This document shows positions 15,787 through 23,691 of a stretch of 64,000 bases of DNA, piece by piece. The notes below the pieces were generated by a model. The model ran no database searches and was not told the DNA's origin. It saw nothing but the letters and a program-made list of their open reading frames with translations. The stretch is taken from the NCBI GenBank assembly GCA_964527775.1, contig CAZGQS010000003.1:62001-126000 (forward strand), written 5' to 3'. The DNA is from VMCP01 sp964527775 (GTDB lineage Bacteria > Bacteroidota > Bacteroidia > NS11-12g > UBA955). Within the stretch, counting starts at the first letter, position 1; every line of letters begins with the position of its first letter. The translations under genes were made by a program, and so were the position numbers.

Positions 15787-16762
15787 TCAGTTGGTTCAAG
15801 CGTTCTTGATAAGATTGGAAATAATTTCTTTTGGTTGAATCGTTGAGAAAAGAGGCAGCTATCATTTTGCCGACTGAATCAGATTTGGAGACCATTAAGC
15901 CCATGATTTCTTGAAATGTCTTTTCGCTGATTTTCGCTTTTTCTGCGAGTTTAGTGAACCGAAAACCTATTTTTCCTTGAGCTATTTTTTGTGGCAAAAG
16001 TCCCTCATCCAAGGCAAAATCTCTGTCTTCAATATGGATACGACTATTCAACAGGTCATAAGCTGGACTAAGCCTGTAGTCGCCAAATGGAGTTTCAAGT
16101 ATTGAGAAGTTCTTGAAGTGCGCGTCCCCATTTGAAAACAAATAATTAAAAACAAGTAACCTAAAAAGTTTTGGAGCTTCTACCTTATATGTAGTTAAGT
16201 ACTGGCGCATCAACTCAAATAGGTCTAAATAACTCCCCAAATACTTGTAATGTTCACCATGAGTTTGTGGGGTTCTTTGTGCTAAGGATGCAAAATCATC
16301 TTGTGCCCATTTTGAGCCATCTTCTTTCACATCAAATCGCTTAGTAAGGTAAGCAGGAGAGCCATCTTTAAAAAAGATCATAGCATTTTCAGCCGTTTCT
16401 ATACCATACATTTGACGGGCAATTTGCATGGTTAAGTGCTCATTAGCTGGCATTTGATCTGATCTTTTGCCTGCGCTTGGAATGGGTTTTAGGATATAGG
16501 TGCCCTGTTCATTTTCTTGGATCAGTCTTAACTTGTTTTTGTCAAGAAGGAATAAAAATTTTTCTTGTACCCCCGAAATTGACATGCGACTACGGTTTTC
16601 CTCAAACATATGATCCATTTCGGGATTGGATGTTGGGGCATCGTAAGGTAAAACATGAAATACCTTCTTGCCTTGAAAAATCCGTTTCAAAGCTGTTCTG
16701 CTATAGGTATTAAAGCCTTCCGATAGGGTGGCAGGACAGTATTTAATTTCGGGCAAACTCAT
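15776..16762 (-). CDS. hipT: HipA-family Ser/Thr kinase toxin, C-terminal (HipT-like) chain
   Basis: The 328-residue protein contains the HipA_C kinase core but lacks the HipA N-terminal domain, which is encoded separately just upstream. Visible are SGVQEKFLFLL (about 42-52), the nucleotide-loop region ILKPIPSAGKRSDQMPANEH (about 88-107) where autophosphorylated Ser sits in HipA proteins, the catalytic loop NGDAHFKNFSIL (about 213-224), and the metal-binding LSPAYDLLNS (about 231-240). HipA/HipT kinases phosphorylate aminoacyl-tRNA synthetases (GltX or TrpS in studied members) and arrest growth; the target here is unknown. It starts 2 bp after the HipS-like stop. All kinase motifs are intact. 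Confidence 0.88.
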   Translation of the reverse strand: MSLPEIKYCPATLSEGFNTYSRTALKRIFQGKKVFHVLPYDAPTSNPEMDHMFEENRSRMSISGVQEKFLFLLDKNKLRLIQENEQGTYILKPIPSAGKRSDQMPANEHLTMQIARQMYGIETAENAMIFFKDGSPAYLTKRFDVKEDGSKWAQDDFASLAQRTPQTHGEHYKYLGSYLDLFELMRQYLTTYKVEAPKLFRLLVFNYLFSNGDAHFKNFSILETPFGDYRLSPAYDLLNSRIHIEDRDFALDEGLLPQKIAQGKIGFRFTKLAEKAKISEKTFQEIMGLMVSKSDSVGKMIAASFLNDSTKRNYFQSYQERLNQLTKG

Positions 16763-16764
16763 TC

Positions 16765-17088
16765 TTATTCTAGTTTTACAACTCTAACTGCGCCAACGCT
16801 GTCATTTTTTGCAGTGGTCATTAACAAGCCGAAATGATCTTCTCGGTCTATTCTATTGTGTTTACATACCACTTCTTTGTTGGATCCTTCAGGAAGCATA
16901 TTAAAAAAGAATGGGAATAAGTACTTTGAATGAAATTCTCTTTGAGTTATAGGCAACGTGAGACTGATTCCTTGCCCGTTGGTATGAGTTAACCAGTCTT
17001 CTAAATACCGAAACGAAAAAGATCCGTCATTGTGTTGGGTCAAAATTCCCGCTTCTCGATTCTTGAATAAAACTTTGGCTTTTCTCAT
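16765..17088 (-). CDS. hipS: HipA N-terminal-domain protein (HipS-like)
   Basis: The 107-residue protein corresponds to N-subdomain 1 of HipA (couple_hipA), ending where the HipT chain begins. It shows VLFKNREAGILTQHNDGSFS, SLTLPITQREFHSKYLFPFF, and the typical FNMLPEGSNKEVVCKHN. In the E. coli HipBST system the free HipS chain, rather than HipB, is the antitoxin that neutralises HipT. It overlaps the hipB 3' end by 4 bp (ATGA) and hipT starts 2 bp later, so the three are co-translated. By analogy an antitoxin role is likely but is not shown by sequence; it could also be just a split HipA in which both chains form the kinase. Confidence 0.8.
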   Translation of the reverse strand: MRKAKVLFKNREAGILTQHNDGSFSFRYLEDWLTHTNGQGISLTLPITQREFHSKYLFPFFFNMLPEGSNKEVVCKHNRIDREDHFGLLMTTAKNDSVGAVRVVKLE

Positions 17089-17303
17089 TCAGATGGGTTT
17101 AAATTTTTGATTTTTAGGCAAACTTCCATGCCCAGCACATCTGAGATTTTTTGCAGTGTAGATAGAGTAGGATTTCCTTTGCCACTTTCAAACTGCTTTA
17201 GAGTTCTCAATCCAACACCGGATATCTCCGCCAAATCCTCTTGTGTGACTTGCAGCGCTTCTCTGCGTTTCTTGATGGTCAATACTAATTCCGAAAAGTG
17301 CAT
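17085..17303 (-). CDS. hipB: HipB-like XRE-family DNA-binding protein
   Basis: The 72-residue protein is a single helix-turn-helix of the XRE/Cro class: LTIKKRREALQVTQEDLAE, then SGVGLRTLKQFESGKGNPTL and STLQKISDVLGMEV. HipB proteins bind operator palindromes upstream of their own gene and repress the operon together with the toxin. It is the first gene of the hipB-hipS-hipT operon. A palindrome (GCATTA-TT-TAATGC) lies 7 bp upstream of the start codon. Confidence 0.87.
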   Translation of the reverse strand: MHFSELVLTIKKRREALQVTQEDLAEISGVGLRTLKQFESGKGNPTLSTLQKISDVLGMEVCLKIKNLNPSE

Positions 17304-17309
17304 TATGAG

Positions 17310-17323
17310 GCATTATTTAATGC
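17310..17323. promoter_or_regulatory. Candidate HipB operator
   Basis: The palindrome GCATTA-TT-TAATGC sits immediately upstream of hipB. A related half-site pair, CATT-AAAA-AATG, lies about 35 bp further upstream (around 17348-17359). Position and symmetry suit HipB autorepression; binding is an inference. Confidence 0.4.
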
Positions 17324-17464
17324 AAAAGTAACTTTATTTAATCAAATTTCATTAAAAAATGCAATAAATGGCACTTTGATGATTAATCTAGATTTAATAT
17401 CTGATTTTATTATGGATAAATTATTATTTATAAAAATAAAACCAGGAAATATGTAATAAAGCAC

Positions 17465-17944
17465 TTATTTTTTGGGATAAAATGCCCGTTTACCAATAGT
17501 TTTGTTGATAGCTTTTTCGTCTTCAATGGTATATTTACTTGCAGCAGAATATCGACCTTTTCTTATTTTTGATTTAACTGTATTCTTCTTTTTTGTATTA
17601 ACTAATTCTTTTCTGTAAAAATGTACAGTGGATAAATGAGGTATTTGAATTGTAGGATGAGCATCGCTGTAGTGCTTTTTAAAATCCCTATCTAAAACAG
17701 CTCTATTACATTGTGGACATACATAGTAACCTTTTTGTATTTCAATTTTATCTGCGGGTTTTGGGGAGTCTTTTTTTATTGGTTGAATTCTTTTTATTGC
17801 CCAACAATATTTCTGATGTCCCAATCTTGGAGCACATTTTAATTTATGAGATTTGTATTCTGACCCTAAAAACTTATCATTACATATATAACAGACATAA
17901 TAACTCTGTGAATCAAGTTTAGGCGGTTTGTTAAATTTTTTCAT
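17465..17944 (-). CDS. Small basic protein with two zinc-finger-like modules
   Basis: I use the ATG at 17944 (159 residues). Two modules carry Cys/His spacing of C2H2-type fingers: YVCYICNDKFLGSEYKSHKLKC and, about 60 residues later, YYVCPQCNRAVLDRDFKKHYSDAH. The rest is strongly basic (KKKNTVKSKIRKGR). Nucleic-acid binding is therefore likely, but no family could be named and no partner gene is adjacent. It lies between the hip operon and a gene-poor, AT-rich stretch, in the island. Confidence 0.6.
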   Translation of the reverse strand: MKKFNKPPKLDSQSYYVCYICNDKFLGSEYKSHKLKCAPRLGHQKYCWAIKRIQPIKKDSPKPADKIEIQKGYYVCPQCNRAVLDRDFKKHYSDAHPTIQIPHLSTVHFYRKELVNTKKKNTVKSKIRKGRYSAASKYTIEDEKAINKTIGKRAFYPKK

Positions 17945-18696
17945 TAAATTAAAAATTTTTAAACTATACTGCAAGATAAATATTCAATTTATAATATCAA
18001 ATCATTTGATTAATTTATTGTAAAATATATCATTGTATAAAATGAGTCTTTTTCTATAATTTCGATATATTGGCAATGTATTATGTAACATATTTATAAC
18101 CATTTAACATAAATATCAACGAGTTATACTTGTTTCTACACTTGATTTCAGAAGAGTAAAATCAAATCCCCCTTTAATTGCATATTATTTGAGATACATT
18201 CAAGTATTTTTTTGGATAACTCAATATTCTATAACTATTTAATCATCCATTGTGTAAAATTTAAAAAAAAGTTATGTGAATCAGTACTCCATCATTTGTA
18301 GGTGTTCTCTAACGGAATATCAGTTAACCAAAACTTTTAAAAACAATCCTGAAAACACTTGGGTGTCATTGATATTATTAGAATACAAAGCGATTGCCTT
18401 CCCTTTTTTACTATTGATTACTCAGTGCGCAGTATAAGCCATCAAATTTCAATGTATCATTTGCTTTACTTGACGATGCCTTTTTAATAGCTAAAGTGTT
18501 AAGAACCCTCTTCACGGTAATAATCGTATTTCAATTCGGCTGCTTTTAATCTGCCGTTTTGTATTTTAATTAATGGGGCTAAAATTATGTTTTGGACTGA
18601 AGTACTTATAAGTATAACTTTGTTTAATTAAGCGTATGTCCCATTTATACTGAGGGTCTACAGTGATCAAAATTAAAACTATATTTAATCATAATT
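17945..18696. other. AT-rich gene-free stretch, possibly decayed coding sequence
   Basis: About 750 bp with no ORF that I can support. On the minus strand, 18580-18360 gives short broken pieces (for example RLKAAELKYDYYREEGS and, after a stop and a shift, KKASSSKANDTLKFDG) that look like eroded protein-coding sequence, but they are too short to assign. No RNA gene or terminator was seen. Confidence 0.3.
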
Positions 18697-19101
18697 ATGA
18701 AAACTCAAATTTTAACTTTTGTTATTGGCTCTGCTGGTGTTAGATTTCGACAACCAGTTTATTGTCCATTTACAGGTGAAAAATTAATTCATGAGGATCC
18801 TTTTAATGATTCTATTCATTACAATGGTTCAATTAATGAGTATATTTATCCTGCCTCAGTAATAGCGCTGTGGTCAAATTATAAAATTTTGTTCAAGGAA
18901 ATTCATTATTTTAATAGGAGAATGTATTCTGATCTTAATGCTGATTTTTTTGAAAATATTGAGACTATTGAGGAATTAGCAAAGTTGATGGATCATCTTG
19001 AATCACCAAGTGGATATTTGATTATCGATGTACAAATTCGCCCGAATCACCCAGGTTCATATCAAAAAGTATTTTTGTTAAGAAGACCATACTTTTTCTA
19101 A
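18697..19101 (+). CDS. Hypothetical protein, 134 aa
   Basis: I do not recognise this protein. The N-terminal half carries an unusual CPFTGEKL motif (VYCPFTGEKLIHEDPF at about 22-37), which recalls a single CxxTGE-type site, and the middle has IYPASVIALWSNYKILF (about 51-67). The C-terminus ends in LLRRPYFF. There is no signal peptide or obvious membrane helix. It stands alone between a gene-free stretch and mobile-element remnants, so it is probably island cargo. The ORF reads naturally over its whole length and starts with ATG. Confidence 0.5.
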   Translation: MKTQILTFVIGSAGVRFRQPVYCPFTGEKLIHEDPFNDSIHYNGSINEYIYPASVIALWSNYKILFKEIHYFNRRMYSDLNADFFENIETIEELAKLMDHLESPSGYLIIDVQIRPNHPGSYQKVFLLRRPYFF

Positions 19102-19124
19102 AGAGAAAATTTGTAATTAGTTTT

Positions 19125-19163
19125 AAATTTCGGACTGGTTAAAATTCGGTAAATCCGAAATTT
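19125..19163. repeat. Inverted repeat beside the IS3 remnant
   Basis: Perfect 10-bp arms, AAATTTCGGA (19125-19134) and TCCGAAATTT (19154-19163), with a 19-bp spacer. It starts 24 bp after the stop codon of the 134-aa gene and ends about 10 bp before a transposase fragment. It could be a weak terminator (no T-run) or the end of the decayed element. Confidence 0.5.
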
Positions 19164-19172
19164 CCCCAGTCA

Positions 19173-19307
19173 AATAAAAAAAGCAGATACACCGAGGGTC
19201 AAATAGTAAAAGCCCTCAAAGAAGAAGAAAATGGCCGATCTGTCATGTACATCAGTCGTGAACTTAGCATTAACAAACAGTCCTTCTACAATTGGAAGAA
19301 GAAATAG
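19173..19307 (+). mobile_element. IS3-family transposase orfA remnant
   Basis: The plus strand encodes KKSRYTEGQIVKALKEEENG, then RSVMYISRELSINKQSFYNW and KKK followed by a stop at 19305-19307. This is the HTH start (Transposase_8) of the OrfA of IS3-family elements. The rest of orfA and all of orfB are absent, and no clear terminal inverted repeats of the element could be identified. It is a dead fragment marking past insertion and loss. Confidence 0.8.
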
Positions 19308-19363
19308 AAAAAAATTACCCCACACATCTCTGAGTTGGGTATAACTTCAAATATTAACCATAT

Positions 19364-19582
19364 TTACATTAAATAACTTGAAATGTTATTAACTACCATC
19401 CTTGCATTTAATCCACGATCCAAGAAACGGTCAATACAACTTTGTTTGTTAGCAGATATAAACAGGTTGTACAAACGCCAGATATCGATAGAGCCGTCAA
19501 AATTTCGTCTAAAATACTTGTCGTTGTAGTAACCATCAACCATGAGATTGAGGATTGATGAATACGAAAAATTGATCAACAT
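19364..19582 (-). pseudogene. C-terminal fragment of a DUF3871-family gene
   Basis: The 72-residue reading frame contains LMVDGYYNDKYFRRNFDGSI followed by DIWRLYNLFISANKQSCIDR and FLDRGLNA. This resembles, from memory of the family, the C-terminus of DUF3871 proteins (pattern ...WxLYNLFTGANKSSYIDxFLDRxVNA...), which are common in Bacteroidota mobile elements and normally exceed 300 residues. The N-terminal three quarters are missing, so I treat it as a remnant. The match is recalled, not computed. Confidence 0.6.
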
Positions 19583-19767
19583 CCATATTAATCTTGGATG
19601 GACTTATTTTCCAATGAATTAGAATTTTGAAACAATTCAATATGTTGAATAACAATAAATTGCAAGTAATTCGTGAGCAAAATCAAGCAACTATCAAGCT
19701 ACTCATGATTAACTCACAGCATTAGAGCATTAAAAGTAATAGCATATTTGTTCAAAAGTAACTGCCA

Positions 19768-19804
19768 ATAAAAAAACCCCGAAAACGTTAAGTCTCGGGG
19801 TTTT
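19768..19804 (-). terminator. Terminator of the tRNA-Ser transcript
   Basis: On the minus strand AAAACCCCGAGA...TTTTCGGGGTTTT forms a 9-10 bp stem followed by a T-run. It lies 26 bp beyond the tRNA-Ser 3' end. Confidence 0.85.
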
Positions 19805-19829
19805 AAGTTGTAAACTCTGGTTTACTTCG

Positions 19830-19916
19830 CGGTGAGGGGGGGATTCGAACCCCCGGAACAGTTTCCCGTTCGGCAGTTTAGCAAACTGCTGGTTTCAGCC
19901 ACTCACCCACCTCACC
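19830..19916 (-). tRNA. tRNA-Ser(GCU)
   Basis: The minus strand reads GGTGAGG at the 5' end (19916) and CCTCACC plus a discriminator G at the 3' end (19830), forming the 7-bp acceptor stem. The anticodon stem-loop CAGTTTGCTAAACTG carries anticodon GCT. A long variable arm (GCCGAACGGGAAACTGTTCCGG region) marks a class II tRNA, as expected for Ser. The T-loop GGTTCGAATCC is canonical. CCA is not encoded. Its 3' end faces the accessory region on the left, the usual orientation for tRNA-targeting integrases. Confidence 0.95.
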
Positions 19917-19972
19917 AATGGGGCTGCAAATATAAAATTTGTTTGGAATAATTCCAGCTTTTTTTGAAAAAA

Positions 19973-20869
19973 TTATAATCCCCAGTTTAATCCCAAAAAG
20001 GGAAGGGGAGTGTAAGTCTCTCGGTTCCTCCTGAATTCATACGTTCCATTGTCGGCATTGTAGTACTGACCGCTGCTGGTGAAACTCAATCCCAAAACAC
20101 CCACATCGAAAAATAAATTCTTGCCTACCTTGATTCTCATCGCCGGACCACCCGCATAAACGGCACCCTCGCTCTGAGGAAACATGGCCCAAAACTCTGC
20201 AATGAAAGCCACCTTCTCAGAGGTTTCTCTAGCATAACATGCCGAAAAAATGGGCAACTGCTCGTCCAAACCCGTATAAAAACCGTATCCCGCATTCAAC
20301 GTGATGTTCTCTTTTTTGTCTCCATAAGTCATATTCGCAAATCCAATTCCCAAAGTTTCTTCGTCGGCAAACCACAACTTACCAAATTGTCCACCCACAC
20401 TTAAATGAAGCTTGTCGTTAATCTTGACTGAATATTTGGCATTCAAAAGGGTGGGCATTAAGATGGCCGTTGAAGTAATTCCTATAGAAAGGTTATCTGT
20501 CAAACCATATTGGGCCTGAACCACAGAGAAATACATTAAATTGATGTAACCCTCTCCTTTATTGATTGGAAAAGCAGACGGCGAATATAAATACCTGCTG
20601 GCATGTTCACTGGCGCGCGCCGGCGTAGATTTTTCGTTGGCGTTTCTCTTGTAGACTATAACGTATTTGGGAATTTCTATTTCCAAACCATCCTCCCTTA
20701 ATATGGTGATGCTGCTCGGGTCTTCTTTTTTTACCGTTCCACGGTGGACGTTTCCATCGCTGGTCTTGATCTCAACCCTTGATTTTGCCGAATCAACATC
20801 CGCATTCTGTGCAAAAACGGCGCCCTGCGCCCAAAACATCCCCAGAAAAAATAAATACTTCCAATTCAT
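19973..20869 (-). CDS. Secreted beta-rich envelope protein of unknown function
   Basis: A signal peptide (residues 1-20, WKYLFFLGMFWAQGAVFAQ) is followed by a small beta domain at about 28-70 (SDGNVHRGTVKKEDPSSIT, LEIEIPKYVIVYKR) that resembles short SH3-like repeats. Residues 95-298 alternate short strands and Gly/Asn turns (LSIGITSTAILMPTLLNAKY, LHLSVGGQFGKLWF, and an LGLNWGL end), in agreement with an outer-membrane beta-barrel. No specific family was recognised. It is transcribed away from thrS, with the tRNA-Ser downstream. Confidence 0.65.
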   Translation of the reverse strand: MNWKYLFFLGMFWAQGAVFAQNADVDSAKSRVEIKTSDGNVHRGTVKKEDPSSITILREDGLEIEIPKYVIVYKRNANEKSTPARASEHASRYLYSPSAFPINKGEGYINLMYFSVVQAQYGLTDNLSIGITSTAILMPTLLNAKYSVKINDKLHLSVGGQFGKLWFADEETLGIGFANMTYGDKKENITLNAGYGFYTGLDEQLPIFSACYARETSEKVAFIAEFWAMFPQSEGAVYAGGPAMRIKVGKNLFFDVGVLGLSFTSSGQYYNADNGTYEFRRNRETYTPLPFLGLNWGL

Positions 20870-20901
20870 AGCTTATTCACGAAGTTACGCAATTAAATCA
20901 C

Positions 20902-20932
20902 TTGGGAATATTCAATGATTTCACGACCTTTG
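20902..20932 (+). promoter_or_regulatory. Candidate thrS promoter
   Basis: TTG at 20902-20904, a 20-bp spacer, and GACCTTTG at 20925-20932 (one mismatch to TAnnTTTG). It lies 16 bp before the thrS ATG. Confidence 0.45.
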
Positions 20933-20947
20933 CAAACTTGTAAAATC

Positions 20948-22876
20948 ATGAGTCAAGTTGTCATTACATTTCCAGACGGCGCCCAGCGTTCATACAACGC
21001 CGGAATAAGCCCCATGGAAATTGCCCAATCCATCAGCGAAGGACTTGCCCGCAACGTGTTGTCGGCAAAGGTGAACGATCAAGTGGTAGATGCGAATACG
21101 CCCATCACCACAGATTCTACCTTGAGCTTGTTGACGTGGAACGACCATGAAGGCAAACAGACGTATTGGCACTCCTCAGCGCACCTTCTTGCGGAAGCCC
21201 TAGAAGCCCTGTATCCCGGCATCAAATTGGCCATCGGTCCGCCAATTGACCGCGGATTTTACTATGACATTGATTTTGGGGACATGAGATTCACCTCCGA
21301 CGATTTCGAGAAGGTAGAAAACAAGATGCGCGAACTGGCTAAATCCAACAGTTCGTTTGTGCGTAAATCAGTCAGCAAAGCAGACGCCATTCAGTATTTT
21401 ACAGAAAAAGCAGATCCGTATAAACTGGAATTAATTCAAGACCTCGAAGACGGTCAAATTACCTTCTATACACAGGGCAATTTTACTGACCTGTGCCGCG
21501 GTCCGCACATTCCGCATACCGGCCACATCAAATCCATCAAGTTGCTGAATACCGCAGGAGCTTACTGGCGCGGAGATGAGAAAAATAAGCAATTAACCCG
21601 TATTTACGGAATTACCTTCCCCAAGAAATCGGAACTAGACGAATATTTAGAACTTCTTGAAGAAGCCAAAAAACGCGATCACCGCAAATTGGGTAAGGAG
21701 TTAGAAATTTATACCTTCGATGATGATGTAGGACCCGGATTGCCCCTATGGTTGCCCAACGGCGGAATCATCATTGAGCAATTGGAAGCTTACGCAAAGA
21801 AAATAGAAAAGGAAGCCGGTTACTTCAGAGTAAAATCTCCCCACATTGCACGCGAAAGCATGTATATAAAGAGCGGACACTTACCTTATTATAAGGATAG
21901 CATGTTTCCGCCCATGGAAATTGACGGTGTGAATTACTATTTGAAGGCGATGAACTGTCCGCATCACCACAAAATTTTTGCTGCAACTCCCAAGAGTTAT
22001 CGCGATTTACCTATTCGTTTTGCTGAATACGGAACTTGTTACCGTTACGAGCAAAGCGGTGAGTTGTTTGGATTGATGCGCGTTCGCAGTTTGCAAATGA
22101 ACGATGCGCACATTTATTGTACCGAAGAGCAATTCGAATCAGAGTTTCAAGCGGTAAATGCGTTGTACCTGAAACACTTCGAAAAGTTCGGTATAGAAAA
22201 ATATGTGATGCGCTTTTCTAAGCACGACCCGGCTAAGTTGGGACAAAAATACATTGACATGCCTGAGCTTTGGTTGAAAACCGAAAGCATGGTTCGCAAG
22301 GTATTAGACAAAATGGGTGTTAACTACGTAGAAGTAGAAGACGAAGCCGCGTTTTACGGTCCCAAAATTGACATTCAGGTGTATAGCGTCATCGGAAAAG
22401 AATTTACATTAGCCACAAACCAAGTTGACTTTGCTCAAGCGGAGCGATTTGATTTAAGTTATACTAGCGAGAACAATGAAAAGGTAAGACCCATCATCAT
22501 TCACCGTGCTCCATTGAGTACGCATGAAAGATTCATTGGATTTTTATTGGAACACTATGCTGGAAACTTCCCAGTTTGGTTGGCACCAAAACAAGCAATT
22601 GTACTTCCAATTTCAGATAAATATGCAGATTACGCAGAGGAAGTTGGAAAATATCTGAAAATATCCGATATTCGCGCCTCCGTAGATCACAGATCTGAGA
22701 AGGCGGGCAAGAAAATCAGAGACGCTGAGGTAGCGAAAATCCCCTACATGATTATAGTAGGAGAGAAGGAGCAAGAAAGCCGAACCGTTTCTGTTAGAAT
22801 GCACGGCGGTACAGATTTAGGATCAATGGAAACACAGCAATTGGCTGAAAGAATACTGAATGAATCCAAACTTTAA
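20948..22876 (+). CDS. thrS: Threonyl-tRNA synthetase
   Basis: I use the ATG at 20948, which starts MSQVVITFPDG like other ThrRS (642 residues); the frame is open 11 codons earlier. Domains in order: TGS (1-62), the editing domain with HSSAHLLAEAL (about 76-86) and the LCRGPHIPHTG block (about 184-194), then the class II catalytic core with the zinc-binding MNCPHHHKIF (about 336-345), motif 2 (FAEYGTCYRYEQSGELFGLM), motif 3 (HRAPLSTHERFIGFLLEHY, about 521-539), and the anticodon-binding domain (from about 545). It charges tRNA-Thr and edits mischarged Ser. infC overlaps its last 17 bp, so thrS-infC-rpmI-rplT form one operon. Confidence 0.97.
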   Translation: MSQVVITFPDGAQRSYNAGISPMEIAQSISEGLARNVLSAKVNDQVVDANTPITTDSTLSLLTWNDHEGKQTYWHSSAHLLAEALEALYPGIKLAIGPPIDRGFYYDIDFGDMRFTSDDFEKVENKMRELAKSNSSFVRKSVSKADAIQYFTEKADPYKLELIQDLEDGQITFYTQGNFTDLCRGPHIPHTGHIKSIKLLNTAGAYWRGDEKNKQLTRIYGITFPKKSELDEYLELLEEAKKRDHRKLGKELEIYTFDDDVGPGLPLWLPNGGIIIEQLEAYAKKIEKEAGYFRVKSPHIARESMYIKSGHLPYYKDSMFPPMEIDGVNYYLKAMNCPHHHKIFAATPKSYRDLPIRFAEYGTCYRYEQSGELFGLMRVRSLQMNDAHIYCTEEQFESEFQAVNALYLKHFEKFGIEKYVMRFSKHDPAKLGQKYIDMPELWLKTESMVRKVLDKMGVNYVEVEDEAAFYGPKIDIQVYSVIGKEFTLATNQVDFAQAERFDLSYTSENNEKVRPIIIHRAPLSTHERFIGFLLEHYAGNFPVWLAPKQAIVLPISDKYADYAEEVGKYLKISDIRASVDHRSEKAGKKIRDAEVAKIPYMIIVGEKEQESRTVSVRMHGGTDLGSMETQQLAERILNESKL

Positions 22877-23411
22877 ACCAAGAGGCAGACGCCAGGAAGA
22901 CCCGCACAAGATCAATGAAAGGATCTCGGCAAAAGAAATTCGTCTTGTAGGTGACAACGTCGAAATGGGCGTTTATCCAACAGAGAAAGCAATTGAAATT
23001 GCTTTTGAACTAGGCTTGGATTTAGTTGAAATCAGTCCCAATGCTGAGCCTCCTGTTTGTAAGGTGGTTGATTACAAGAAGTTTCTCTACGAACAGAAGA
23101 AGAAACAGAAAGAAATCAAAGCCAACGCCATCAAACAAGAGATCAAAGAAATTAGGTTTGGTCCAAACACAGATGAGCATGACGTGAACTTCAAACTCAA
23201 GCATGCCATAGCGTTCTTAGATGAAGGAAATAAGGTAAGAGCTTATGTATTTTACAAGGGTCGTACCATTATCTTCATTGAGCGCGGTGTTGAACTTTTG
23301 ATGGGTTTTGCAAATAAACTTATTGAAGGTGGACACGCCAAGTTAGAAATGGAACCCAAAAGAGAAGGTAAGAAAATGGTTATCTTACTAGCACCCAAAG
23401 GAAAAAAATAA
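22860..23411 (+). CDS. infC: Translation initiation factor IF-3
   Basis: 183 residues. The N-terminal domain begins INERISAKEIRLVGDNVEMG and contains the linker DYKKFLYEQKKKQKEIKA. The C-terminal domain has IRFGPNTDEHDVNFKLKHA and the VYPTEKAIEIAFELGLDLVEISPNAEPPVCK-type core. IF-3 binds the 30S subunit and controls start-codon fidelity. It starts at ATG, not at the atypical AUU known from E. coli, and overlaps the thrS 3' end by 17 bp. It leads into rpmI-rplT. Confidence 0.96.
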   Translation: MNPNFKPRGRRQEDPHKINERISAKEIRLVGDNVEMGVYPTEKAIEIAFELGLDLVEISPNAEPPVCKVVDYKKFLYEQKKKQKEIKANAIKQEIKEIRFGPNTDEHDVNFKLKHAIAFLDEGNKVRAYVFYKGRTIIFIERGVELLMGFANKLIEGGHAKLEMEPKREGKKMVILLAPKGKK

Positions 23412-23426
23412 TAAAGAATTAAGTAT

Positions 23427-23627
23427 ATGCCTAAAATGAAAACAAATTCCAGCGCTAAGAAGCGTTTCAAAGTGACTGGAACCGGTAAAGTTAAGCGTCT
23501 GAAAGCATTTAAAAACCACATCTTGACCAAAAAGTCTAAGAAGCGTAAAGAAGCCCTTGCAAAACCTGCATTGGTTCATGATTCAGATATGAGCAACGTT
23601 AAATTCATGTTGCGCTTAGGAAAATAA
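23427..23627 (+). CDS. rpmI: Ribosomal protein bL35
   Basis: 66 residues, strongly basic: MPKMKTNSSAKKRFKVTGTG and KVKRLKAFKNHILTKKSKKR match bL35, a 50S subunit protein. The gene starts 15 bp after infC and is followed by rplT, the usual order. Confidence 0.96.
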   Translation: MPKMKTNSSAKKRFKVTGTGKVKRLKAFKNHILTKKSKKRKEALAKPALVHDSDMSNVKFMLRLGK

Positions 23628-23691
23628 TAGAAAAACTTTGGCCGGAGCAAACAAGTGCCTTGTGCCGCTCAAGCCATTAAACTAATATAAT

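Noticed and set aside
22860..22890. Atypical infC start (AUU-type)
   Set aside because: A normal ATG in the correct frame overlaps the end of thrS and gives a complete IF-3.
23628..23691. L20 leader or riboswitch between rpmI and rplT
   Set aside because: The 64-bp gap is GC-rich and might fold weakly, but no recognisable leader motif was seen.
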